Assembly: GCF_003857055.1 (NCBI RefSeq)
Contig: NZ_QGSZ01000182.1
Location: 1-64,000 of the forward strand
Reading direction: 5' to 3'
DNA from: Micromonospora inaquosa
Lineage (GTDB): Bacteria; Actinomycetota; Actinomycetes; Mycobacteriales; Micromonosporaceae
Length of the DNA stretch: 64,000 nt
Shown: positions 54,646 through 64,000 of the stretch, piece after piece
Layout of the letters: each line of letters opens with the position of its first letter
Numbering within the stretch: the first letter of the stretch is position 1
The notes under the pieces: generated by a model
The model's database searches: none
The model's input: the letters and a program-made list of their open reading frames with translations, nothing else
What the model was told of the DNA's origin: nothing
Position numbers and translations under genes: made by a program

Positions 54646-54993
54646 TCAACCTCGAGTCCCCCTCCACCGTGATGGTCTGTTTGGCGACGTCGAGGTCGCG
54701 GATGCGGCGCATCGCGTCAGGGAGAGCACGACCTGACGGCCGGAGGAGTCCGGGACGGCGCCGCCGCACAGCCCCGTGTTGCCGCCCTGTGGGACGACCG
54801 CGACGCCCGCCTCGCGGCACACCGTGACGACCGCGGCCACCTCCTCGGCGTTGCCCGGCCGCACGACGGCCGCAGCGGTTCCCGCGTACGCGTTGCGGCA
54901 GTCGGTGAGGTAGCCGGCCATGTCGTCCGGGTCGCTGATCACGCCGGAGGGCCCGACCACATGCCGCAGCCGGCCGATGAGGTCTGCGGTCAC
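54646..54993 (-). pseudogene. FAD-linked oxidase (GlcD-like), N-terminal remnant
   Basis: From the ATG, RHVVGPSGVISDPDDMAGYL and VVRPGNAEEVAAVVTVCREA lead into VVPQGGNTGLCGGAVPDSSG, the FAD-binding (PP-loop) part of glycolate/2-hydroxyglutarate dehydrogenases. After VVLSL the frame is lost; the family's next residues (MRRIRDLDVAKQTITVEG) continue in another frame to about 54660, then stop. The C-terminal two thirds are absent. Confidence 0.8.
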
Positions 54994-55027
54994 GAGGCCG
55001 CCGCTCCCTTCCCGTGGACCGTCGTGC

Positions 55028-56509
55028 TCACCCCGGCAGCAGCCCGAGTACCCGGCGGGCCCGCGTCACCTCCTCGCCGAGCCGGTCGGGGCCGAATTGC
55101 CGCACCGTCTGCGTCGACGGCGCGAGCCGGTCCAGCTGTGGCGCCCACTCCGGCATGCGCTGCGGAAAGCTCGCCGCGAGCACGTCGAGCATCGTCGACG
55201 CGGCGGTCGAGGCACCGGGCGAGGCGCCGAGCAGGGCGGCCAGGGAGCCCGCGGAGGTGACGATCTCGGTGCCGAAGCCGACCGTGCTGCGGCCGCCGGT
55301 CTTCTTGAGGACCTGAACTCGCTGCCCTGCGGTCATCAGCGTCCAGTCGTCCGCGCTCGCCGACGGCACGAACCGGCGCAGCGTGGCCGTTCGGGCATCC
55401 GCGGACTGGGTCACCTGCCGGATCAGGTAGGTCACCAGCGGGCGGTTGTCCCGCGCCGCGGCCATCAGGACCGGGAGGTTCCCGGGCCGGACCGATCGCA
55501 CCAGGTCGGTCAGCCGGCCACGGGTGAGGAAGCGGGGCGAGAAGGCGGCGAACGGTCCGAAGAGCAGCGCCTCCTGTCCGTCCACCACCCGCAGGTCGAG
55601 ATGCGGAACAGAGATGGGCGGGGCGCCCGGAGCCGAATGCCCGTACACCTTCCCCCGATGGGCCGCCACAAGCTCGGGCCGATCGGTCCGCAGGAACTGA
55701 CCGCTGATCGGGAAGGCGCCGTACCGCCGGATCTCCGGGACCCGGGCCGACTGCAGCAGCGGCAGCGTCCCGCCCCCGGCCCCGACGAAGACGTATGGCG
55801 CCCGCAGCCGCCGGCGATGCCCCGTCCTGCGGTCGCGGACCTGCACCACCCAGGTCCGCCCATGCCGGCGCAGGGACGTGACCTCCTGGCGCGTTCGCAC
55901 GACGCCGCCGCGCTGCTGCAGGGCCGACAGCAACTGCCGGGTGAGGACGCCGAAGTCGACGTCGGTCCCCTGCGCCGAGCGGGTGACCGCCACCGGTTCG
56001 TTCCCGTTCCGGCCCTCGAACATCAGCGGCAGCCACGAGGCGAGGACGTCGGGGTCCTCGCTGAACTCCAGGTCGGAGAAGAGCGGGTGGCCCCGCAAGG
56101 CCTCCCACCGGGCCCGCAGGTACGCCACGCCGTCCGCACCGCGGCCGAAGCCGAGGTGCGGGACCGAGTGGATGAACGCCTCGGGCGGCCCGAGCACCCC
56201 CCGCTCCACGAGACGGGCCCAGAACCCCAGAGATGAGACGAACTGCTCGCCGATCCGCACGGCGCTCGACACGTCCACCGTGCCGTCGGGCCTCCGCGGG
56301 GTGTAGTTGAACTCGCAGAGCCCGGCGTGGCCGGTACCGGCGTTGTTCCAGGCGCTGGAGCTCTCGAGCCCGGCCTCGTCGAGCCGCTCGACGACGGTGA
56401 TCCGCCAGTCCGGCTGCACCTCGCTCAGCAGCACGCCCAGGGTGGCGCTCATGATCCCGCCGCCGACGAGGACGACGTCCCAGCCCTCGCTCGCACCGCT
56501 CCTCGACAC
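55028..56509 (-). CDS. mqo: Malate:quinone oxidoreductase
   Basis: 493 residues from the GTG at 56509 with GGGGAG about eight bases upstream; a frame extending to 57007 is excluded because it would overlap transposase relics. FAD motif VVLVGGGIMSATLGVLLSEV, ERLDEAGLESSSAWNNAGTGHAGLCE, FISQ-like GAFPISGQFL, and C-terminal PGASTAASTMLDVLAASFP. A peripheral-membrane TCA-cycle enzyme oxidising malate to oxaloacetate with quinone reduction. The stop is 34 bases before the glcD remnant. Confidence 0.92.
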   Translation of the reverse strand: MSRSGASEGWDVVLVGGGIMSATLGVLLSEVQPDWRITVVERLDEAGLESSSAWNNAGTGHAGLCEFNYTPRRPDGTVDVSSAVRIGEQFVSSLGFWARLVERGVLGPPEAFIHSVPHLGFGRGADGVAYLRARWEALRGHPLFSDLEFSEDPDVLASWLPLMFEGRNGNEPVAVTRSAQGTDVDFGVLTRQLLSALQQRGGVVRTRQEVTSLRRHGRTWVVQVRDRRTGHRRRLRAPYVFVGAGGGTLPLLQSARVPEIRRYGAFPISGQFLRTDRPELVAAHRGKVYGHSAPGAPPISVPHLDLRVVDGQEALLFGPFAAFSPRFLTRGRLTDLVRSVRPGNLPVLMAAARDNRPLVTYLIRQVTQSADARTATLRRFVPSASADDWTLMTAGQRVQVLKKTGGRSTVGFGTEIVTSAGSLAALLGASPGASTAASTMLDVLAASFPQRMPEWAPQLDRLAPSTQTVRQFGPDRLGEEVTRARRVLGLLPG

Positions 56510-56724
56510 GATCACACTCCCCACGCTAGGAGCCCACGACGATGCCTGTCCAAGTCTGCTCGGGCATGGGGTCGATATCCCCACGATATCGCGATCAGCC
56601 GAGCAGCACGGCGATCCCGACGAGCACGGGAACGGACAGGACGGTGGTGGAGTCTCTACGCGAGTTTGCATGCTGCCGAAGCTTCCGATCTTGGCTGTTT
56701 GGGCTGGTAGAGGGTCTTGTCGCG

Positions 56725-57205
56725 GATTGAGGTGGTATTCGCGACGAAGCCGCAGCTGGCGCAGGCCATGCTTGCCCGGGCGATGGACGCCGGGGTCCCA
56801 GCTCGGTGGGTCACCGCGAACGAGGCCTACGGCCAGGACTCGAAGTTCCGGACGTTCTGCGACCAGCGCCGGGTCGGCTACGTGGTGGCCGTGCTCCGCG
56901 ACCAGCAGATAGGGCTGGGTGTGCACCGCCCGCGTCGACACCCTGGCCGGACAAGCCCCTGACGAGGCGTGGAAACGGCTCGGCCGGGGCCGGCTCGAAG
57001 GGGCCACGGCTGTACGACTGGGCCACGGCCGGCCTGCCCGACCTCGACGACAGCGGCCGCAGCCGATGGGTCCTGATCCGTCGCAGCATCGCCGCCCCCG
57101 GCGAGCTGGCGTTCTACCTGTGCGCCGGACCCGCCGGCACCACCATCACCACCTTGGTCGCCGGAGCCCGGTGGGCGATCGAGGAATGCTTGTGCGCCAC
57201 GAGGC
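56725..57205 (+). pseudogene. IS701-type transposase fragment, frameshifted
   Basis: VVFATKPQLAQAMLARAMDA followed by WVTANEAYGQDSKFRTF in one frame, then shifts into further frames with RLYDWATAGLPDLDDSGRSR and WVLIRRSIAAPGELAFYLC, ending in ARWAIEECL. The order matches the second half of IS701 transposases. Cut off where the IS5-type element begins. Distinct from the copy at 20.3 kb. Confidence 0.8.
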
Positions 57206-57274
57206 GCCTTGTCGTATTCCCAACGCAGTTGGGAGGAACTCGGAGGGAGGTTTCTGGGTCTGAATGACGTGATC

Positions 57275-58117
57275 TCAACAAGAAGGCGGTAGGTAGCGGT
57301 ATTCGAAATGGGTGAGGTGGAGAGCGGCGCGGACGATGTCGCCGACCTGTCGTGGGATGGCTGTGCTGTGACGTAGGGTCCGCCAGCGGCCGACGAGAAT
57401 CGCGAAGCCGCGTTCTCCGAGGCACCGCATCGATCGAAGGACGGCGTTGTAGGCGCGGTTGTCGACCGCGAGCCTGCGGCCGTCGGCAGGCTGCTTGTAT
57501 GGAGCGTGGATGCCCTGGCCAGCGCCTTCGTAGCCCGAGTCGGCCAGAGTCGGCAACCCGAGTTCGGAGGCCGCCCAGTAGAGGGCGCCGGTGGCGTCCA
57601 ACCGCTGGGCGCATGTCAGGTCGTGCAAATGTCCGGGCATCGCATCCGAGGTCCAGATCGGTAGCCCGTCGGGGCGCATGATCGCTTGGATGTTCGCGCC
57701 GAAGTCACGGTGTTTCCCGGAGTACCACGCGTCGATCGTGTCGTCCTTCACGGTGGCGATGGTCTCGGCGAGGCGGTCGGTGTCGAACAGCTTCCCGTCG
57801 AGGATCACGTGCGACCAGCCGTCGGCGGCGACCCGGGTCAGCGCGTCGTGCAGGGTGGGTGTCTGCGCCGCCAGGACCCGCACGGCCTCGGCGACGTACC
57901 GGTAGGCGGTCGCCCTCGACACGCCGAACCCCGCCCCGAGGGTGGTCTTGTCCTCACCCTTGCGAAACCACACCAACACCATGATCGCCTGGTAGAAGCA
58001 CGTCAGCGCACGAGTTCCCGGGCGGGTGCCCACCGTGCGACGCTCGGCACGAAGCAGCCGCACCACGTGCTGTATGAGTTCCCTGGGAACGTCGAGCCTG
58101 GCAGGATAGGCGATCAC
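57275..58117 (-). CDS. IS5-family (DDE_Tnp_4-type) transposase
   Basis: 280 residues. Helix-turn-helix region (LGAGFGVSRATAYRYVAEAV), then HVILDGKLFDTDRL (first Asp), GALYWAASELGLPTLADSGYEGAG (second Asp region) and a NRAYNAVLRSMRCLGERGFAIL end with the Glu. Open frame. Terminal repeats were not identified. Inserted next to the IS701 relic. Confidence 0.88.
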   Translation of the reverse strand: MIAYPARLDVPRELIQHVVRLLRAERRTVGTRPGTRALTCFYQAIMVLVWFRKGEDKTTLGAGFGVSRATAYRYVAEAVRVLAAQTPTLHDALTRVAADGWSHVILDGKLFDTDRLAETIATVKDDTIDAWYSGKHRDFGANIQAIMRPDGLPIWTSDAMPGHLHDLTCAQRLDATGALYWAASELGLPTLADSGYEGAGQGIHAPYKQPADGRRLAVDNRAYNAVLRSMRCLGERGFAILVGRWRTLRHSTAIPRQVGDIVRAALHLTHFEYRYLPPSC

Positions 58118-58828
58118 GTGGAGCCCTCTCGAAGACTGGATCCTGTCGCAAGAACCTGTCTATCGATGGCTCCACGCCCATATCCAACACCGTCCGGTAT
58201 GGACGTTACGCCCGTGTCATCCCCACACGGCCGCCGGACCTCGCTGAGATCACCTCAATGGCCCTCAGCCACCGCTTACTTTCCCCGCTGGCTGATGAAG
58301 AAGCCGTTCCAAGTTGCCATTCCGGACTCGACCGGGAAGGTGGAACTCGAGTAGCGAACCGGCCGGTCAACTCTATCACGTGCATCTCGGCGACCTTGTA
58401 AAGGAACAAATCTCTGGGTGTCCATTGTTGCGTCTCCGGTCATTTTCTGCGGTGCCTCCTGACTACCCGTGATGAGGTCACTTGATGCTGCAGGACTGCC
58501 GCCCCGGCAGAATCTTTGGGACGGGGGTGCCGGCGGGCTAGGGCGATTCAGGGCGCGGGCGTGGATTTTTCTGCGGCCGGAGGCTGCCGGGTAGAACACG
58601 CGGCGTGTGCTGCGGTGGTAGTGCGTGGGCCGGTGCAGGTGCAGCCGGCTGGGGTTCCCGAAGGTGGCTTGCAGGTCGCCGCGGTCGCGGCGAGGATCTC
58701 GGCGCGGAGCAGCGGCCAGAACTGCAGGCGTGGCAAGCAAACCACCTCCTCATTGTGATGGCGCTCCATGCCCACCTCCGTGGGCGCGCCAGGCCAGGGC
58801 CGAAGGTCCCGTGATCCCGGAGACTGTG
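58118..58828. other. Intergenic/degenerate stretch
   Basis: About 700 bases. A leftward frame from 58769 (behind GGAGGTGG) encodes about 28 plausible residues (EEVVCLPRLQFWPLLRAEIL) and a second frame continues with coding-like bias; this may be one small gene broken by a frameshift near 58680. Otherwise nothing recognised. Confidence 0.4.
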
Positions 58829-59035
58829 TTAGCTGCCGATGGGGACGTGGCCAAGTTCGTACCACAGGTTGCGGATCGTCGGATATGGCTTGTCCGGTAG
58901 GGCTTGGAGGACGGCGATGATCTCGGGGCGGGCGTGGCTGCCGGCGGCGTGGGCGAGTATCCGGTCGCGGGTGGCGGGGCCGGTGGTGAAGGCTGCTTCG
59001 ACGTGGACGGCCAGCTCGGTTCGTGTGACGGTCAT
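58829..59035 (-). CDS. Small DUF2795-like protein
   Basis: 68 residues from the ATG at 59033-59035. The centre and end (ARPEIIAVLQALPDKPYPTI followed by RNLWYELGHVPIGS) match the DUF2795 style of short helical proteins found near stress genes in actinobacteria. Unknown function. Located 91 bases downstream of pckG on the same strand. Confidence 0.6.
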   Translation of the reverse strand: MTVTRTELAVHVEAAFTTGPATRDRILAHAAGSHARPEIIAVLQALPDKPYPTIRNLWYELGHVPIGS

Positions 59036-59126
59036 CAGTGTTTTCTCGGCTCGCGTTGGGGGTGGGTGGGCTGAGGTTGGCGTGGCCTGCCGTACGAGGG
59101 TGGCCATGCCGGTTGGGTGCGGGCGG

Positions 59127-60944
59127 CTATGGGAGCCGGTGGGTGAGGGTGTCTAGTTCGGTCCACAGTTGGGCGGGCAGCTTGTCGCCGAAGCGGGTGA
59201 ACCATTCGGTGATCTGCGGGATTTCCGCTCGCCACTCGTCGGCGTCGACGTGCAGCGCTGCGGCGAGGTCGGCGTCGGTGACCTCGAGGCCGTCGGTGTC
59301 GATCGTGGCCGGGTACGGCACGAGTCCGATCGGGGTGTCAACGGCGTCGGCGGTGCCCTCCAAACGCTCGATGACCCACTTGAGGACGCGGGAGTTCTCG
59401 CCGTATCCGGGCCACAGGAACCGGCCGTCGGCGCCTCGGCGGAACCAGTTCACCTGGAAGATCTTCGGCAGCATGGTCGGGTTGTCGGCCTGCTTGCCGA
59501 TCGCCAGCCAGTGGCCGAGGTAGTCGCCGGCGTGGTAGCCGATGAACGGCAGCATCGCCATCGGATCGCGGCGGACGACGCCGACCTGGCCGACGGCGGC
59601 AGCGGTGGTCTCCGAGGAGAGGGTGGCGCCCATGAACACGCCGTGGTTCCAGTCCCGGGCCTGCGCGACAAGCGGGATAGTGGTCTTGCGGCGTCCGCCG
59701 AACAGGATCGCGGAGATCGGTACACCGCGCGGGTCGTCATACTCGGCCGCCAGGATGGGGCATTGCCTGATTGGCGTGCAGAATCGGCTGTTGGGGTGGC
59801 TGGAAAGCTTATCGGAGTCCGGCGTCCAGTCGTTGCCGTGCCAGTCGGTCAGATGCGCGGGCGGGGTGCCCATGCCTTCCCAGAACACGTCTCCGTCGTC
59901 GGTGAGCGCGACGTTGGTGAACAGCGAGTTGCCGCGTTCGAGGGTACGCATCGCGTTGGGGTTGGTCGCGTAGTCGGTGCCTGGTGCGACGCCGAAGAAA
60001 CCATACTCGGGGTTGATTGCGTACAGGCGACCGTCGTCACCGAAGCGCATCCAGGCGATGTCATCGCCGAGGGTTTCGACGGTCCAACCGTCCATGGTGG
60101 GTTGCAGCATGGCCAGGTTGGTCTTGCCGCACGCGGACGGGAACGCTGCGGCGATGTAGTGCACGGCACCGCCGGGGCTGGTGAGTTTGAGGATCAGCAT
60201 GTGCTCGGCGAGCCAACCCTCGTCGCGTCCCATGACCGACGCGATGCGAAGGCTGTAGCACTTCTTGCCCAGCAGCGAGTTGCCGCCGTACCCCGAGCCG
60301 TAGGACCAGATCTCACGGGCCTCCGGAAAGTGGGCGATGTATTTGGTGTCGTTGCACGGCCAGATCACGTCCGCCTGCCCGTCGGCCAGGGGTGCGCCGA
60401 CCGAGTGCAGGGCAGGCACGAAGTCGGCGTCCTCGCCCATGACGTCCAGGACGGGGATGCCCACCCGGGTCATGATCTTCATCGACGCGGCGACGTACGC
60501 GGAGTCGGTGATCTCTACCCCGAACTTGGGGTCCTCGGCATCCAGAGGTCCCATGCAGAACGGGATGACGTACATGGTCCGTCCGGCCATGCAGCCGCGG
60601 TACAAGCCGGTCATGAGCTGCTTCATGTCGGCCGGGGCCATCCAGTTGTTGGTCGGTCCGGCGTCGGCCTCATCGGCGGAGCAGATAAATGTTTGCTGCT
60701 CCACCCGGGCCACATCCGACGGGTCGGTGCGAGCCCAGAACGAGTTGGGTTTCTTGGCCTCATCGAGCCGGACCAGGGTGCCCGCCTCGACCAGCTGGGC
60801 GGTCAGGCGCTGCCACTCCTCGTCGGATCCGTCGCACCATCGAACCTGCGCCGGGGTGGTCAGCTCGGCGACCTCCCGTACCCACGCAAGCAGCTTCGGG
60901 TGGGTGGTCGGGGCTGCATCAGGCGACATTGCCATGTCAGTCAT
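59127..60944 (-). CDS. pckG: Phosphoenolpyruvate carboxykinase (GTP)
   Basis: 605 residues, normal length. Family landmarks: [29 protein letters not shown], the P-loop [14 protein letters not shown] with the catalytic Cys, [21 protein letters not shown] (metal and guanine region), and [16 protein letters not shown]. Converts oxaloacetate to PEP with GTP in the cytoplasm. Overlaps the preceding small gene by eight bases, so the two are cotranscribed. With mqo and malic enzyme in the same window it forms a C4-metabolism set. Confidence 0.95.
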   Translation of the reverse strand: MTDMAMSPDAAPTTHPKLLAWVREVAELTTPAQVRWCDGSDEEWQRLTAQLVEAGTLVRLDEAKKPNSFWARTDPSDVARVEQQTFICSADEADAGPTNNWMAPADMKQLMTGLYRGCMAGRTMYVIPFCMGPLDAEDPKFGVEITDSAYVAASMKIMTRVGIPVLDVMGEDADFVPALHSVGAPLADGQADVIWPCNDTKYIAHFPEAREIWSYGSGYGGNSLLGKKCYSLRIASVMGRDEGWLAEHMLILKLTSPGGAVHYIAAAFPSACGKTNLAMLQPTMDGWTVETLGDDIAWMRFGDDGRLYAINPEYGFFGVAPGTDYATNPNAMRTLERGNSLFTNVALTDDGDVFWEGMGTPPAHLTDWHGNDWTPDSDKLSSHPNSRFCTPIRQCPILAAEYDDPRGVPISAILFGGRRKTTIPLVAQARDWNHGVFMGATLSSETTAAAVGQVGVVRRDPMAMLPFIGYHAGDYLGHWLAIGKQADNPTMLPKIFQVNWFRRGADGRFLWPGYGENSRVLKWVIERLEGTADAVDTPIGLVPYPATIDTDGLEVTDADLAAALHVDADEWRAEIPQITEWFTRFGDKLPAQLWTELDTLTHRLP

Positions 60945-61362
60945 CGGGCAAACCTTTCTCGTGCTGTTGTCCGCGGTGCCGGGCCTTACGCCGCTCGTTG
61001 ATACCCGCTACCGGTTTGGCGCGCTTGGTCCAAGCCGCCCTCTGGTTGCGTCGTCCTGGGTGATGCAGCCGGTCAGGCCCGGCCGACAGCAGGTACAGCC
61101 GGCGGGACATCGCCACCGACAGGCCGATCAGCGCCTCCCGGTCGTCCTGGCGCAGCAGCCGGACGGCGCCTGAGGCGGCGGCGATGAGCATCAGCCCGTC
61201 GGCCGGCCACATCAGCGCGTACCGGCGGATGCGGATCACCACCTCGCCCAGGATCGGGTTGATCACCTCAGCGCTGTCGCCGTTGCGCAGCGCGCGCAGC
61301 AGCCCATGGTTCACGGCCAGGTAGGTGTCCCACGCCGCCCGCCGACCCGTATTGCTGTCCAT
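60937..61362 (-). CDS. Hypothetical protein coupled to pckG
   Basis: 141 residues. N-terminal two thirds helical ([20 protein letters not shown], then [20 protein letters not shown]) and a basic tail. No recognised domain. Its stop lies inside the pckG start region (eight-base overlap), so translational coupling is likely. Might be a regulator of the pck operon, but no DNA-binding motif is clear. Confidence 0.6.
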   Translation of the reverse strand: MDSNTGRRAAWDTYLAVNHGLLRALRNGDSAEVINPILGEVVIRIRRYALMWPADGLMLIAAASGAVRLLRQDDREALIGLSVAMSRRLYLLSAGPDRLHHPGRRNQRAAWTKRAKPVAGINERRKARHRGQQHEKGLPDD

Positions 61363-61368
61363 CCTCGG

Positions 61369-61794
61369 TCACCTCGCTACCGGTGATCCGCGCCGCGTTG
61401 CCGACCAGCGGCCGTGGCGGCGCGGGGCACAGCAGCCCGGTGTGGTGCAATCGACGGCAGCCGCCCGCGCGCGCGGGCCCAGCCCCGCCTGACCACCGCG
61501 GCGGCATTCATGGGTGCACCGCCACGCCGGCCTCGTCAGCAGGGGCGTCGAGGAACTCGTTCGGCTCGTGAGGATCCGGGTCAGGAAGCTGCGGGCGGCG
61601 CCCGTCAGGTCGGCCACGTCCGGCCCGGCAAGACCACACCGGCCATCGGGCGACTTGTAGACGAGCCCAGCCCGGCGCAGCACCGCCAGCTGCTGCGACA
61701 GGCTCGACGCCTCCATCTCTCGCACCGGATGGCCCCGCCTGCGGAAGAACTCCGCCTTGCTCTGATGCAGCGCCACCAGCCCTCTCCTCGTCAC
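61369..61794 (-). pseudogene. ArsR-family regulator, decayed copy
   Basis: The frame keeps ALHQSKAEFFRRRGHPVREME and SLSQQLAVLRRAGLVYKSPD, but compared with the intact ArsR at 63362-63748 about 25 residues of the first two helices of the winged domain are deleted (between GHP and SLSQQ). After FLTRIL the frame shifts out of the family. Unlikely to bind DNA. It sits just upstream of the pckG pair. Confidence 0.7.
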
Positions 61795-63361
61795 GGCGTT
61801 ATGACTTTGCTAATTGAACACCTTCGCAAGTCGGTAAATCGTTGACACTGATGGAATGTGAAACATCCCACGCACCCGGCACCCACTTGCTTCAGCCCGG
61901 AGACCAGCCCAACCCCGAAGCCTCCACGCCTCGACCTTCAACTGATCGGCCACGTACGCCGCGGGTGTTCGCCGCCGGCATGGTGCCCGCTGTTAATCGC
62001 CGGCAGGACGGCAGATGGGCGCCATGCCGTTCGGCGGACCTTCGCCACCGGCTGGTTAGTCCGAGCTCGACGCGCTTTTGCCGGCCGGGGAACGCCGAGG
62101 CTGCGGTGGCGGACGCCGCCCATGCACCGCCGCCTGTACCGCGGGTCGAGCAGTGCGGGCGGGCCAAGGCCATCGGCGGATGCGGGAGCCGGCGTCGACG
62201 GGCTGGAGCGGACGGGCCTGTCCGACAGCCCTGCCGTCGTCACGGGCGAATCCCCGACCGACTGCATGACGTGGATGGCGATCCGGCGGGAGCTTCAATC
62301 GCTGCAGTTCCTGACGCGGGACGCCGATCCCGCCGACCTCATCGCGGCGCGCATGCAGATGGCGCGGTCGTCGCGCTGGCAGACTCCGCGTTCGGCGCCA
62401 GCATGCCAGCGGTCACCGTTTCCGCCTGGGGGCGAGGGCCGCGCACGCTCTGTCAACCGCCGTCGCCGACGGGGAGGCGCAGATCGACCAGTTTAGGGGC
62501 GACACGGACCAGGCAGGACCCGCTGACGACGGCGCGCAGCGGGCTGCTACCAGCAGTTGCCCCTGGCGGTTTTCCCGTTTCGGCGACCGCCTGGCACGAG
62601 CCCGGTCGGCCCGGGGACAAGCCGTATGAGCCCACCGCCCTCAGCCAGCGCCACCCGGACAAGATCGAGGCCGCGGAGCTGTTGGTGGCCAGAGACCAGC
62701 AGCGCCTGGCGGGCAAGGCCAAATTCGTCCGGCAGCAGGCCCGGCTGGCCGAGGCACCGCCCCGCCGCACCGCGCGCGTAACCCCCGCCGGATCCTGACA
62801 GAGGCGGCCACGGCCTTGCTCACCAATCCGGCGCCCCGGCTCAAGCACGGCAAGCACGGCAGAATACGTGCGGGACTACAACACGCAGATCCCTGCCCGC
62901 AACCAGATTTTCTTGCCGATCGAGCTGCAGGACAACGCCTCCGACACCACCACGCTCATCCCGACATCAGACGTATTCAGCACAACGGCGCAGCAGCCGG
63001 ACTCGATGTTGCCCCGCGTCGCACTGAAAGCCTTCCGGCCAAGCCGGCACGCCCACCCGGCCGTCGCAACAGCCGTCGTACACCCGGGTCACGACTTTCC
63101 ACGCGACCACGACAAACACCAGGACACCGGGAAGAGAGAAGAGAATCCCCACGGACGCCGGACAAGTTAAAGACTAAGTTGCGAGCGGTCCACCACAACT
63201 CCACCCAGTTTCGACAAGCCACAAATAGGGCCGTCGGTGATGGTAGGGCGCCGTGCGCGGGGTGGGCGGGCGCCCCGCACCGGGGCGCCCGCCCGGGAAC
63301 CGCCGACCGCATCGAGGGGGCGAAGGGATGGTCGGCGGAAGAACCGCGAGCCGCCGGTGAC
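61795..63361. other. Degenerate region with pieces of a lost gene
   Basis: About 1.55 kb with no intact gene. Coding-like patches alternate between plus-strand frames: about 62255-62370 (SPTDCMTWMAIRRELQSLQF), 62430-62560 (ARAAHALSTAVADGEAQIDQ) and 62600-62795 (KIEAAELLVARDQQRLAGKA, ending at a TGA at 62796-62798). In order these could be one helical protein broken by at least two frameshifts. No family recognised. Confidence 0.45.
63264..63294 (-). terminator. Terminator after the ArsR gene
   Basis: A perfect 13-base-pair stem (63264-63276 with 63282-63294), loop GCACC, 68 bases beyond the ArsR stop on the leftward strand. Confidence 0.7.
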
Positions 63362-63748
63362 CTAAGGGGAGGTTGCACTGGCGGCGGGTACGGTGGCATG
63401 CAGGTCGCGCAGCAGGTCAGCCTGTCCGGCCAGCACCTCGGACAGGATCCGGCGCGCCGCAGTCAGCAGCTCGGCCACGTGCGGACTGGTCAGGGCGTAG
63501 TACACGGTGGATCCCTCCTTGCGCGAGACCACCAGGTTGGCCCGGCGCAGCACCGCCAGCTGCTGCGACAGGTGCGCCGGCTCGATGCCCACCTCGGGCA
63601 GCATTTCGCCGACCGAGTGTTCCCGGTCGCTGAGCAGCTCCAGCACTCGGATGCGGGCAGGATGTCCCAGCGTCTTGAAGAAGTCTGCCTTCAGTTGGTA
63701 CAGGGGCCTGCTCACCGCCACCACCTTACTCATCGATCCAGCCTTCAT
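63362..63748 (-). CDS. ArsR-family transcriptional regulator
   Basis: 128 residues, or about 123 from the second Met. Winged helix-turn-helix complete: YQLKADFFKTLGHPARIRVL, VGEMLPEVGIEPAHLSQQLA (recognition helix), VLRRANLVVSRKEGSTVYYAL (wing). No Cys at all, so it is not a classic arsenic/cadmium sensor and may respond to redox or a small ligand. The start overlaps the malic enzyme stop region, indicating one transcript with that gene. Confidence 0.88.
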   Translation of the reverse strand: MKAGSMSKVVAVSRPLYQLKADFFKTLGHPARIRVLELLSDREHSVGEMLPEVGIEPAHLSQQLAVLRRANLVVSRKEGSTVYYALTSPHVAELLTAARRILSEVLAGQADLLRDLHATVPAASATSP

Positions 63749-64000
63749 CGCCGGCGTGCTCGGCCGCGTGGTGCCGGGACGCCTCGACAGCGGCGACCGC
63801 GGCGGCCACCGTCGGCACCACCTGCGGGTCGAGCACGTCGGGCAGCAGCCGGCGCGGGCCGAGCAGTTCCTTGCCGACCAGGCCGGCGAGCACGTCCGCG
63901 GCGGCCAGCAGCATCGCTGTGGTGATCCGCGGCGCCCGGGCGTTGAGCGCCCCGCGGAACACGCCGGGAAACACGAGCGCGTTGCTGATGTGGTTAGGGT
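63726..64000 (-). CDS. NAD(P)-dependent malic enzyme, C-terminal part (runs off the window)
   Basis: About 91 residues ending at 63726: NHISNALVFPGVFRGALNAR, then APRITTAMLLAAADVLAGLV and LLPDVLDPQVVPTVAAAVAA, the C-terminal end of bacterial malate dehydrogenase (oxaloacetate-decarboxylating). Converts malate to pyruvate and CO2. The catalytic and NAD-binding parts lie outside the window. Cotranscribed with the ArsR gene, whose start overlaps its end. Confidence 0.85.
   Translation of the reverse strand, partial: PNHISNALVFPGVFRGALNARAPRITTAMLLAAADVLAGLVGKELLGPRRLLPDVLDPQVVPTVAAAVAAVEASRHHAAEHAGDEGWIDE

Noticed and set aside
56510-57007. N-terminal extension of malate:quinone oxidoreductase by about 166 codons
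   Set aside because: It has no family counterpart, overlaps IS701 transposase relics, and the GTG at 56509 has a good ribosome site and yields the usual protein length.
59169-61001. 610-codon plus-strand frame opposite pckG
   Set aside because: PEP carboxykinase motifs on the minus strand explain the region.
1-64000. CRISPR arrays, rRNA genes, complete tRNA genes, riboswitches
   Set aside because: No regularly spaced repeats, no rRNA-like blocks and no full cloverleaf were seen by eye; a covariance-model scan was not possible.

Overview
The window looks like chromosomal DNA from a high-GC actinomycete, most likely a Micromonosporaceae-type soil or marine filamentous genus. This is inferred from the strong G/C third-position bias, frequent GTG starts, ATGA/GTGA coupled genes, a CsbD/GlsB/Spo0M stress cluster, a GTP-type PEP carboxykinase and actinobacterial IS types. 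It is an accessory-rich region in which intact gene blocks alternate with insertion sequences and stretches of broken gene pieces.

Layout. 1-1.3 kb: the end of a secreted proline-rich protein and a lipoprotein. 1.4-7.8 kb: a six-gene, fully overlapping operon encoding a tryptophan-2,3-dioxygenase-like haem protein, a class V PLP enzyme, a larger PrnB/TDO-like haem protein, a bacterial nitric oxide synthase oxygenase, a small secreted protein and an SDR-GNAT fusion. This is the best candidate for an undescribed biosynthetic system. 8-12.5 kb: a mobile-element relic with an excisionase-like HTH protein, paired DnaA boxes, small unknown genes and a 5'-truncated DNA ligase. 12.8-18.7 kb: an MFS exporter, an IS630 element and a stress/sporulation block (CsbD, CDF transporter, GlsB, small HhH-like protein, Spo0M). 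18.8-26 kb: gene relics, a decayed IS701, an ABC ATPase plus large permease of the lactococcin-972 export type, and an ISAs1 element. 26.2-33.1 kb: an island bounded by two direct copies of an arm-type repeat, the second abutting a tRNA-Pro 3' end. It carries an LRV-repeat protein, a PD-(D/E)XK nuclease-like protein, an HsdM-like protein whose catalytic NPPF motif reads APPF and which has a HEPN-like tail, and an FGE-sulfatase-fold protein. It is a candidate defence island.

33.1-35.7 kb is a graveyard (rve transposase end, GNAT start, tRNA-Arg 3' end, P-type ATPase start, SDR piece). 35.8-40.2 kb encodes an NAD-linked molybdenum formate dehydrogenase (NuoEF-like beta, NuoG-like alpha). Divergent from it, 40.4-43.8 kb is a CstR-type persulfide stress operon (regulator, persulfide dioxygenase-rhodanese, rhodanese-membrane protein, TauE exporter) with two identical operators. 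43.9-45.1 kb and 47.9-48.5 kb are further graveyards around a GH65 phosphorylase/hydrolase. 48.5-52.1 kb: an Acg-type nitroreductase with a frameshift and a P1B-5-type metal ATPase with a haemerythrin tail. 52.5-58.2 kb: IS110, an unknown protein, a glcD relic, malate:quinone oxidoreductase, an IS701 relic and an IS5-type element. 58.8-64 kb: PEP carboxykinase, small proteins, two ArsR copies (one decayed) and the end of malic enzyme. mqo, pckG and malic enzyme together form a C4/anaplerotic group.

No complete tRNA, rRNA or CRISPR array was seen. All functional names rest on motif recognition in the translated sequence; no database search was run.
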